A stretch of 64,000 bases of DNA. Origin: Atriophallophorus winterbourni. Lineage: Eukaryota; Platyhelminthes; Trematoda; Plagiorchiida; Microphallidae. Positions 13,201 to 25,000 of the stretch are shown piece by piece. The first letter of the stretch is position 1. The number at the start of each line of letters is the position of its first letter. The stretch is from the NCBI GenBank assembly GCA_013407085.1, contig JACCGJ010014003.1, positions 24,222-88,221 on the forward strand, read 5' to 3'. The position numbers and the translations under genes are program-made. A model generated the notes under the pieces. That model was not told the origin of the DNA. It worked only from the letters and a program-made list of their open reading frames with translations, and ran no database searches.

Positions 13201-16200
13201 AACGAAAACTTCGGAGTGCTTGCAGTATTACGCGATGGGTTATGGGAGTGTGTTCCAGAGCGAAGCTGTTCTTTTTCGAGCAGCTTTGTCGTCTTTCAAA
13301 CGGTTGGATATCGGTATCTGCTACCACTTCTGGAGACCAATGACATCCTACACATCACAAGCTCATAAAGTTTTAGTGTCTTCTTTGGTTTGAAATTCAG
13401 CGGGTATGTTGTCCCAGTATAACGGAATCTTTCTTGGCTGTTAATTTAGAAATTATCTGGCCACCGAGTACAGCAATACATATGTTTGATTCGGATACGC
13501 CTTATTAAATGCGGGACCTTGACACACGTGTGAGAAATAGCAAAGTTACACGGAGTCTGCTTCACTACACATGCGCCGTTAGACTGTCCTGTTGCCCGAA
13601 AATAAAGCAAATAATGTTCGACTGTGACTAATTACCGGGTCAAGCAATTTGCCGCACTATTTCCTGTCCATTTGGAACACAATGCATCATTGTGTTATTG
13701 TTATGAACAACATTTGTGCCCGTGGAAAGGCTTCACTTCTGTGTAAAATCAACTCCACTCAACACTTTCATTGCGCTCTGTTATGGGATTACCGCGCTGA
13801 GGTTATTTGAATTGAAATGGTTGACAAACAGTTACAAATATTTCGCGCCTTCTCCGTGTAACGCACATCGCATCCCACGTGAGTTGTCGTGATTTCGAAA
13901 CGTGAAAACTTCGCGTCAGACTAATGTTGAAGACAATCCATTGCGCGTGTCGTGTGCCGGCAACAATTCTATCCGTTCTCCATCTCTGTGTGTTGATCAC
14001 ATCATACGGACATCCAACGTGCTGGCCAGTGAATGCGTGCTTCGCTTGCTGCGGTGGCCGAAATTGGTGCCATCGGTTCGCGCGCTCGCTTAGTGTCACA
14101 TCCGGCGAATTGGTCAACCCCACGGTTTGTTGACATGTGTTTGCCACTCGGGACGACGAAGTGGGTCACGTTTATTGCATCGCGCGCTGTTCGTGTTTGC
14201 TGTGATTCATCTCCGTGCAGAGGTTCACGTCTTACGTTGGCCGAAGTATGTTATTCATGGTGCGAACAAAGAGCAGTTGCGGTTATGCGATCTGAAATGA
14301 ATACCATAAGCTTGTATGTGTTGTTAGCCTCCATTGGTCGATTTGTCGACTTTAATCCATGTAATTAATTTTGTCGCCTACGAACTGCGCCAGCGAAAAC
14401 TCTCATCGTGATCACAATGACAAAAAGTGTCTCGATTCTTTCTGCTCCCGGCCAATCTCTGATTCCCTTGACTCTCTCTCCCTACGAAATTAGATTATTT
14501 CCCACTTGAACGTGTCCAAATTTAATCAAACCTTTTCTAGCCTTTGGTGTTTAGTTTTCCACTCGCAATCAATCGAGTCGACTGAGTATAAGTGTTTGAC
14601 TTCGCCCTCGTGGCGAGTCGCCTGATCGTATCGATCCATTCCGTTTAGCGGACAGGAAACGTCTCAACTCGAGTGACAGCTCAAGTCTGCCACGACAATT
14701 TGATGTCCATAATTTTCGATGTCTCGCCCTCGCCTTGAAGCTTTTCGTTTCCACAATGGGCGATTGTTTTGCTTTTAGTTTGTCCAAAAGTGGATTTTTA
14801 ATGGCGTGTAGCCCAGGAGCTCATTGCAAAGTGCCATCCTGGTTGCTTGGTCTGTACAACATTGAGGCGGATTTGTGAATTGCATCATTCCCATCTGGTT
14901 TACACAAGTTATTCTGTTCTTCTTCTTCAAGCTTGTTCACTTCCTCTCAACTTGTAAGTCAAGTCTTATATCCGTGTAGACAAATAAAGCCTTCAAGAGT
15001 TATTTTGGCAGATGGAGATGCTCACAAGATTGCTTCTCAGTAGGATCTTCTTTGGTGCCGACTTTCATTCTCGGGTAAATGCTAGTGTTTTTGTTGCCTA
15101 AATGGGCTTCAACAAATTTAGTCCTAGAATATCTTGAAGCAACTTCGAAAACTGTGAAACATAACTCACCATTTGAGCAGTCAGTCCATGTTTCTTAAAA
15201 ACTATGGATTTCTCTAACCGCTTGCAGAAGAGCATTAACAGAGTCATTGTGATACATAATGCCATCAACGTTATATCTGTGGATCAAATCCTTTGCAAAC
15301 GTGCTATCTAGTGAGAGGGATCCTGCACTTCCCTTCTGTAGCGTATACAGAATACCTACATGTTATGTGTCCATCACTGTAATATCGAACGAGAGACGAT
15401 ATCGAGTGCTTTAGACGAGATGTTCCCCGGGTCAACGTCATTAGGCGGACGTCAAGTTCTTCAATGTCGCTTCTTATGCCAAATTAATGAACAGCCATTG
15501 CATAGCATGTGCTGTGAGCGGGAAAACAAACAGCACAAAATCAAACCGCTGTTTGTTAATGTGGTTCTCAGGGGAAGCTGTGATAACTGCTATGTATTGT
15601 CTGTTCGTGCTGTTGTCTCTGAACGGCTTGCCACAATCTTGCAGAAGCAGCCTTAGCGTGCAATGCAAAAATAAATTTAGCATTTTAATTAGCCTCGACT
15701 GTGATGTACATCCATGGTCAACATCGACCGAAGGAGGCCAACAACAACAACTGTGGTGTTTCCGCATGGACATGGTTTTTTCTTGATAACCACATCTGCC
15801 GTTGTACATTGTTTAGCATTCATTAGACGAAAGTCATGCACTATGTCAGTTTTGGGGTTTTCTTACAATGTGCGTGTTCCTATAGATGGCCGTAGCACAC
15901 AGCTGAAAACCATGAAATCCCCACTAATATGAACTTTAAGCTCAAATTCACTTTACTATTTGCAATTGAAAATCGCCGGTGTAACAAACAAGAATTCGTT
16001 CTTGCCCCACGATGCAATGCTATTTGTTTCCCTGCATGGTCTTTCAGCAACTTGTTTACCATTCTTCCATTGTGTCAAGCGCATGCGGATCCTGATCCTA
16101 CTGTCCCTACCTGATGAGTGCAAACAGCACGAAACCGGTCGTGGGATGTGTGTGTGTGTGTGTGATGGAAATGCCTGCAAATGAGCATTTTTAAACTGCG

Positions 16201-19200
16201 TGATTTTTTTAACAGAAGACTATTTTTCTGTGGTTTCAATGAACGATTAAACGCAAAAATGATGCTCGCTTGTACAAAAATGTGTTGCATACAGGTTGTT
16301 TGAAAGAAAAATGTGTTATTCAATATTATCCAGAATCCAGACTATAATGAAAATGTATAAATTGATGAAAAGTAAATTGAACAACATGAGTTCAATCACG
16401 TTTTGGAAGAATTTACACTGACGTGTGAGTGGTCTTGATTTAAGAAATCTACCGCACAAGATAATAGACTACGCATGAGTGTGGATGCTGTCCGGCTAAC
16501 TACACATCGATATGAAATTTAAAAACAAACCATAAGGTCTACGAATTGTGTGAACTTCGATGTCTGTATCGTGCTTCGTCCACAAGGATTGCCTTGCCGT
16601 TTAGCGCCATAACATCACCGTAACCATGTGTTTTACACTCGCACTGCTTATTTGTGTTTCAGAACAGCATGAGATTTAACCGTAGTGCAAAACCGAAGCA
16701 GTTTTTTGCGGATTCACTCACTATTCACCTTCGCTCCGTTTCGCTATCCACCTGTGCTTCCGTTTGCGTGTGTCCAAACGCGTTCGCGATTGCGACGGTT
16801 GTGCGATCGGTTCGCTGTTGGCTTAATGCCAAATGCATTTCACCGGTCCGTATGCCGCATGCCATTCGCAACCAAATCAATCGGATTAATCACCGGTCAC
16901 GGTGTGAATACCGCGGTTCGCTCTGCTCGTACGATGAGTGAATCTGCTCGCGATTTCGCTGGTCAAACGTGCAATGTTTTGGTCTTTTGATTCTTGAAAT
17001 ATGGTCTCGGGTGTTTAAATGTCCTATGATCGACGGAGTACCGCTGTGAGCGCTGTGGGAACGATTGTTCCTCCCGAATCGGAGTGTTTAATCATTCAAA
17101 ACCCGGAGGAACATGAAATCATCATCATCATCAGTGATCTACAACCATGAACGACATCAACCGGACGAGGTCAACGATAGCAACCACACCCATTAATTAT
17201 AAATGCTTGTTGTGATAACCAGCTCACAAATCATTAAAAATGTGTCTGGTCGTTGAAGTGTCGAGTTAATGTTGCATTGTGCTCCACCGTCCCCGGGGTA
17301 ACAACGTTTCAATTTATGGGATGTGAGGCGAAATTCTAGACTCCCACTCTCTCTTGTTTATTAGCTGGACTTTTTATCATGGTAATAAGCGATAAACATT
17401 AGCCGGGGGTTCCATTCACACTTACACTTTACACCAACGACTCTCGTTAGTGTTAATGTTGATGGATGTTGTTCTTCTCACGATGGTATCCCTGTTCGAG
17501 CTTCGATAAGCATATTCACGTGTTAAATTAAACGGATACATTGTCAGCAGCTTTCACCTTGGTTCTGTATCAATTATCATGAATTCATTGTTCTCACAAT
17601 TAAATTCACACGTTACGTAATAATCTTGTCACTTCAGATCTCTGGTTAGCCTCTCGTTCCATTAATTACCCATTGAAAAATTAACGCATTAGCGATTTTA
17701 TTCATTTTTTGCCCAGCATTTCGCTTTATATTCGGCTATACATGCTTGGAGCGCATTCATGCTAAGTATAGCTAACGTAGCACAAACATCGAGTCTTAGC
17801 ATTGTTTGAGTGTTCTCTTCTCCTACATCGCCATTATGGTTCTGCCCTTAACTCCAGTTTTATTAACACGGGGTGCTTCAAGTGATATGATTTCCCTCGA
17901 TGAAAATGGTGGAAGGTTGCTTTATGGTTCTCAGCTGCACTGGATTATGGCGGAGATTCAGGGTTAACCGCACTTGGGCTCAACACTGTTTTTACAAAAG
18001 TACAAGTTCGATGATTATTAAACCCGCCTTCGTGTCCTTTGAAATTACGTGTTAGTTATTGTATATCCGCTTCACCTAAGTCTAGATGAAATGTACGGAA
18101 CTGCATTTAGTCTTGCTGTGAATTCATGGTGCATCTCTCGTGCCAGCGTCTCACTCACTCTTCTAAACTTTGCTGGTACGTTTTCAGAAATTTTTCGAAC
18201 TACCTCTATCATGCTTTAATTATCTTTGGTTTCTTGTGTTTTTATTCGCGCGCTCTTTAAGTGGTTTATCTATCTTTATCATATCTGTCTAGGCCTGTAC
18301 AACCTGACAGTATCTTAGCCCACGTACAGTCTATCATTGTGCGGCACTTTGCCTGGATCAGGCTTGTGCTTTCATACATACATAAGTGATGTATGCATCA
18401 TCTGCACCTCATTGTTATTCGAGGATTCTCACTTTTTCGCAGCCGTTTCACCGGAAGTTTGCAATGGTCGAGGTGAATACATTCAAGGTTCTTGTCAGTG
18501 TTATCCGGAATGGAAAGGTTCGGAATGTGAAGTATTGTGGTCCGAGTGTATCGATCCGTTGTGCTCAAATCACGGCCAATGCGTAACCGGGGAATGTCAG
18601 TGCTACCCGGGTTATTCAGGAGAGTCCTGTGAAAACCGTGAGTTCGTTTTCGTGAACGTTTTCTCTCGTAGCCATTGAGACACATCTTCGATCGTGAGTG
18701 TTACTGCTTCGCGTGCGATTATGATTATTGGTGCACTAGCTTCCGTGTTTGTCTTTGATCGTTGAAATCGTCATTTTGGTTTTTTTGTCCTCGCCTATAG
18801 TATTACATGAGCGTTTTACGTACACCTGTACATTTCGCGGTTAATAAAATACTTTAAATGTCTGATAATTAGTGATTAGCGATTGTAGCTGCCAGACATC
18901 GTTGACGAAGCAGCAAACGTCTGCTTCCTCTGTAGCTTCAACTGGTGTAAGCTAGTGGTTGATGAGATTTCGTTTGTCTATGATCATACTCGGTTTTGCT
19001 TTCACGTACTCAAAAGCCTTGTTTCGTTTTAAAAAGCATGATAGAAATCCGCAATACCATGCAGTCAAATATTTAACTTTAACTGATACGTTATCTGTCT
19101 TAAGAGCCTTCTTTATTTCTCTGTCACGCGTCTTATTCTTTCAATCGCAGGTTTATGTCCGTCCGTGAACTGTTCTGGCAACGGCGTATGCCAAGGTGGT

Positions 19201-21962
19201 GTTTGTCGTTGTTTCAACGGGTGGTCCGGTCAGGCATGTGACCGGTCTGTTCCAGCGGTGCATACTGCCAGTCTCTTGGCAGCAAAGTCCTATGGCAGTG
19301 TGCTGTCCAAACAAACCACCGCCATTTCCACAGGACACAGCCGGTCGATAATGGACGACGCACCGGTCGAAAGTTAGTGGACGCTGTTTAACTTTTTCTT
19401 TAATTTTCATCAAGGCTGCTGTCTGGTTTTGTTCTTCGTGCATTCATTTTTCTCGACTTCAATTCTCATTTCTCTGGTTATCTCCCCGGTTTCCTTGCAG
19501 TTGCTGTTTAACTAGGTGTTGCATGGATGTGTGGGTAACACCGTTGCTATATTGATTTGCTGCCCGGAAACACATTGGAGTCTGGCTACTGTTCTAATTT
19601 TAATTTCCTATATCGGTCTGTGCTTAAGCAACTTGATATTATCTTGAAGTCTGTGACTGTGCTGCGCTTTGCCTGATTCCAGGCCTGTGATTTTATATAC
19701 ATGTCTCCGTGGGTTGTTGGTTTGTTTATCCTCCTTCGGATAGTGATAGTACAATCAGGTTTTATCAGCGTTGCTACAATTGCGGTAGCATTCTGTGTTG
19801 TGCAGCTACCGGTAGTCAACTGCACGCTGAAGACTCATTGCCCTTTCCTCTTTGTTATATCTGTCTAGGCCTGGGTAAACTGGCTGTCTATGGCTGTGCG
19901 TCACTTTGCCTGGATCAAGCTTGTGATTTCATTAATTCATACATACATAGAGCGTTGCTACATTGGTGGAAAGATGAACAAAGTAAAAATGTTGAGTCCT
20001 CTATTCAACAACTGCAACTATTTTCAAGTTATCCGTGTGATTTCAGGCAACAATCGTCTCCCAAACGGAGTTGTCCACTTTTAGCGTGCTCGGATGAGCG
20101 GCGGTCTACAAAGTTTTTGCCTAATTCCCTCTTCGCTTATCACCGCATTGTTCTTTTCTAACTCTTCAACTCAGCATGCCTCCTCGATTGTGGTCTGAAC
20201 GGTCGGTGTACAATGCCTGATTCAAGCCAACCGCGGTGTCTGTGTTCCGTCGGATGGACTGGCCCCGATTGTTCCACGAGGCTATGTATTCCCGAGTGTC
20301 TGCCGGAGCATGGGCAATGTGTCAACGGGACGTGTGTCTGTGATCGAGGATGGAGTGGGTCTCGCTGTGGCCTTGGTAAGTGCCAACAGTCTGCTTCTTC
20401 AAAGATTTCTTTTGACACTCATGCAGCACTTATCTAATGCCCAACTAGCTATCCAATTATAGGTCTTTTGAAAAGTTACACTTCACGTTATTTTTCCCTC
20501 GTGTTACAGCTGATTGTCCAGAACAGTGTAGTGGTCATGGCCAGTGTGTACCCGTTGAACACCAAAGTGACCAATTCCAATGCCTTTGTTCTCCCGGATG
20601 GAAGGGTAGTGCCTGTCAGACGATGTCGGAAACCGTCTGCGATGATGAGACTGACAACGATCAAGGTGAGTGCGATAGCTTCCGTTCAGCGTTTTCCCGT
20701 TCCCCGTCGCCCCTGGTTGTCAACTCTTCCATGGCTTTCAGATGGCCTTGTCGATTGTTTGGATCCAGATTGCTGTAACTCGCCCCATTGCAAAGCGCTG
20801 ATTGCCAGCGACAGAGCAGCCTCGCCGGATGTTGAAGCCGCCAGGCAGTCGTGTGCCCATAGTGAATCGTTTCAATATCGGCTGTTGGTCACACAAATGG
20901 CGCAACCTGGGAGCACATTTTACGGTCAACTTGAATTTCTCCTCGGTCGAGATCAAGTCACTCTCGATAATTTCGATCCACGGTATGTGTGGTGCTGCGA
21001 AATTTGCTGGCTGTGGCAGTTTGGCATGATAACATCGTTGAGCTCTTTAGTTGAAAATGATACAATATGGCTTGTTTGTACTAGCTCCGCAGTAGAATGT
21101 GGAATGCAAACACTTCGGTCTGAAGCTAGATAACCTCATTTGTGCAACCTCTTTGCTGACAGCATTCGTACTGAATATGTGCTATTTGTGATATTGTGGA
21201 TGTAAATTGATTTTTCATTAAGCGTTTCTTTATCTATTCATAGAGGTCATCACTATTGTTTTTTATGCGAGACTTGACATGTTGTGCGCACGGCAATGAC
21301 ATACTCTACATGCAAAAAACTGAAACAACAGCGAGTCAAGAATTATGGAACAACAGAGCTAGCTGATTTCGCTGAACACAGAACGGAATGGCCGCTTTGA
21401 TCCATTTCAACAGACACCTAATACCGTGACCCTCCAAGTGTACGAGCAGTCGTTGCCGTGACACTCGGTCGAACACTGTACGCTTACAATTCGTGCTTGT
21501 AATGCGGAACGTGTCCTCCTTGTTAGATTCACTTTCCAATCACATTTGATGCAGATTAACGACCATCCGAATTTCCTCTGGAACTACCCTTGATCCATTG
21601 CAACTTCACGCCGTTGTTCTTGGCCTCGCCGCTAACGCCGTGCTAAATTGAGTTGCCACCGGTAGTGAGCTGCATGCGAGTACACGCTGGAGTCTCACTG
21701 CTATTGCTATTTTCCTTCCCCTTATCTGTCTAGGCCTGACAGCATCTTAGCCGACGTGCTGTCTCTGACTGTGTGGCACTGTGTGCCTGGATCAGGCTTG
21801 TGCTTTCATACATACATACGGTCAATATTAGCAGCTGCTCTATAATTACAATGTAGCCATTCGGTCTTTGTGTACACATTGTATCCCTGTTCAAGCTACC
21901 TCGAAAAATATAAACTGTCTCATGTAAATCAATTTTATGCGTTCGTCAAAGCACCATTTGGG

Positions 21963-22004
<42 letters not shown>

Positions 22005-25000
22005 AGTAAGCCCGATATAATCTACTCGAGTGCTTCTGAGTATTATTCCGCGGTTGCAAGCATATTTCAACACGCTACAGCAGTCGTATCACTTCTGATG
22101 TATTCCTTTTCGCAGTTTAAGAAGCGGTATCATATCACAGCCACGATATCGTAGATTAATAGCGTTATGCCAGCATGGCACCTTGATGCTGTATCTTACT
22201 CTCATACGTAGTTTTATGTGGATCTTTTTATTCTACATATATTTGTATTGTTCCTCGGGTGCCTGTGCCATGGCCACTAGTTACTATGAGCCATACAGGA
22301 ACTGCGCAGCCAACACCGTTTTAAATGAATCTGTCATCGGTGCGCTTAGCTGCATGCGGAACTACACTGGAGACTCAATGCCATGTTTCTTGGATCTATA
22401 TGGACCTGGGCAACCTGACAGCATCTTAACCCACGTGCCGTCTGTGACTGCATGGATGTACAATTATGCAGTACTCCTGTGCTGTGCGGCTAACACCGTA
22501 TTTATTATTATTATTACACTAGTCTTTACAGACGATGTGCCAACAAGTAAACCATGAAGAGGGTACATGATGAAGTTGAAGTAGGTTCCATGGTTCTTGT
22601 TGAAGGCGACATACTATCCGGTTGCCAAGGCCCAAGTAGGGGGTTAGCTTAGGGGACCCCACCCGGAGACTTTAAATCAAAAGTCTTCCCGCTAACATCG
22701 TGCCACCGGTAGTGAGCTGCATGCTGATACACGCTGTGGTCTCACTACCATCTTTATTTTCATTCTCCTGCCTGTCTAAGCCTGGGCAACCTGACAGTAT
22801 CTTAGCCCACATGCAGTTTATAACTGTGCGCACTTCGTTTGGACCAGGCTTATCATTTCATACACACAGAAACGTGGTGTTATATCTTGTTTGTTAGTGC
22901 TACGAGAGTTGTTTCATAGTTGAATATATTGTCGATTCCGATTTTTTTAAGCTGTTCAATTTTCAAACAACACACAGAACGGCACACTTCCTTGCCTCAA
23001 TTCGAATGCACGCTTCATCTTTTTCTTCATACACAGGCGTATATCCGTCGTCACCGGTACAGTACACCAATCCGACGGCACTCCTTTCTGGGGAGTTCGT
23101 GTTTCCGACAGCCAAAAAATGCAAAACGGATACACTCTGACAGACGAGCAAGGAAGGTAGGTCGAATGCAGCCGAGATATCTCTCTATTCTGTCTTTCAT
23201 TCCATAAACAATTGGTTGTGTTCCACACCAGATGTTGGTTGTTGTTTCTTTCTTCCAGCGGTGTGAAGGCGAATCGAAACGATCACTGTCCAGGTTGAAT
23301 GAATGATTGTCTCCATCCCATATAAGTAGTAGCTCTATTTCGTCTCCCGAAATGTGTCTTTATTTTGTCATTTGTCTCATTAGCTTACAATTTTCATTCA
23401 AAAAAACACGTGTTATTTTCCCAATGTTTCCTCTTTCAAAATAGACCTCTCGTGTTTCTCCTTAGGTTCGATCTCCCCGTGGACGGTGGGTCTATTGTCC
23501 GACTTGAATTTCTCCGCTTTCCGACCCGACGTTTCTCTGCCTCGCACCACGTCTACGTGCCCGTGAACGAAATCGTCCAGTTGGGTGATTTTTATCTGCA
23601 CGATGCCGCGCTACGCTCGTCACCTGACGGGGGACTCGTTGCTCCATCACCATTGATGCATGACTTATGGGTCCATCGGTTGGCGGAACAAGAGTGGGAT
23701 ATGTCAATGTGCAAGCATCACCTGACCGCTGGGCAATCGCTTTTGGTGGAAGTTGCATTCACTGGCATGGAGCGCGCTGTCGTCGGAATGACTTGTCTGG
23801 ATGAGTCATTGTGTGTCCATCCTAATGGCGCGTTGTATTTGTCTGTTCCACTGGAAGTGAGTCGCCTTTCACTGGGATGACTGATTCGTTCTGTCGAATC
23901 AGCGAGGATGTTTCATTTTAATCATGGAACTATTTACAATCCACTCCGGTCAGACATGTCAAATGCACTCATTTCCATTGTACAGACGCAGAAAGCCGTC
24001 CGCTCTCAATAGCGTGGATGCAACCACTACGCCAGAACCACTGACCAACAGTTGGGAGGTCTAATCACCGTAACAATTCCCCGTTGTGGTTATCAATATT
24101 CAATCAGTACAACAATCAATTTTAGCGTGAACACGTCTCTAGCGCCACTTTCGGGTTTGACTGACCCTCTGCTGATTCCAGTAAAAGTTAAACCTTGAGC
24201 TGTCGGGTCATTCAATTGTCTAGTTTTGGTGCACGTGATATTTGTTCAGCATAATCGTTTCTTGGATTGTATGTGTGCAATCTCATTTAAACCTCCTTGA
24301 TTTCAGGATACTCGCTTGCGTTTAGTCTATCGTTCCGATCGTGCCACCGGCCATCAATCGATTGTTCGGCTTCATCTTTTGAACGGGATCCATCACATAC
24401 CCAGCGGATTGAAGGAAATCCATCTTGTTCTCGACATGGCTGGGCGGCGTTTAATCCAGCGAGTCGAGCCAATGGTGGATCAGCAAGTCGTTTTCTACTG
24501 GAACAAGACGGATGCTTATAACCGGATGGTTTATGGAATAGCCAATGCAAAAGGTCTTTTATCCATGCTTGCGTCATTACCCGTTCACATTTTTTACTTT
24601 CTCTCTACCGACTCTCGTTTTCTAACATTTTGATCTGGGTCTAGACGACCTGACATTCACTCAGCCCAAATGCGGTCTGTCAAACTGCACGGCACCGACT
24701 GATTCCGGGTTGTGTGATTTTATGGCAAGCTACTCGGCACATATAAATACCCAACGTGACTTTAATCTAATCTGCTTGGTATTGACTATTGCCTCGATGG
24801 TTTCACAATCTAAGTTCATGCTTCCTGTAGAATTGTTGGCGAACCAGCCGACTTTTCTCTCGGTAGGCAAGAACAATAATTTAGTTTCAACCATAGTCTG
24901 AAGAACTGAGTGGAAACATTCTGTCTGAAACACTCTAAGGCATCAATGCACAGCCTTGTCAAAGTTTATCTATGTTGATCCGATTGAAGACAGCGCAACG

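Larger units (their letters stand above)
12364..18442. other. Intron 4 (6.1 kb)
   Basis: Holds two RTE 3' pieces, the hammerhead at 16103 and a SINE-like copy. 13880-14370 and 16650-16990 are GC-richer and open in several frames, but no product is recognised. 12364-13800, 14370-15680 and 17140-18270 show nothing clear. Confidence 0.75.
20983..23036. other. Intron 9
   Basis: Three to four SINE-like copies and the (TAC)n tract; 20983-21620 shows nothing recognised. Confidence 0.8.

Noticed and set aside
19373..20174. Search for a missing EGF5 exon
   Set aside because: No phase 1 segment with EGF cysteine spacing; the region is SINE-like repeats.
20158..20418. Antisense open frame over exon 7
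   Set aside because: Shadow of the EGF-coding exon; composition follows the sense codons.
21870..22154. Poly-Tyr/poly-Val open frames on both strands
   Set aside because: Artefact of the (TAC)n microsatellite in an intron.
23243..23300. Acceptor-like TTTCTTTCTTCCAG at 23248-23261 as a teneurin exon start
   Set aside because: The frame hits a stop within 13 codons, while the acceptor ending at 23465 restores the conserved FDLPVDGG motif.
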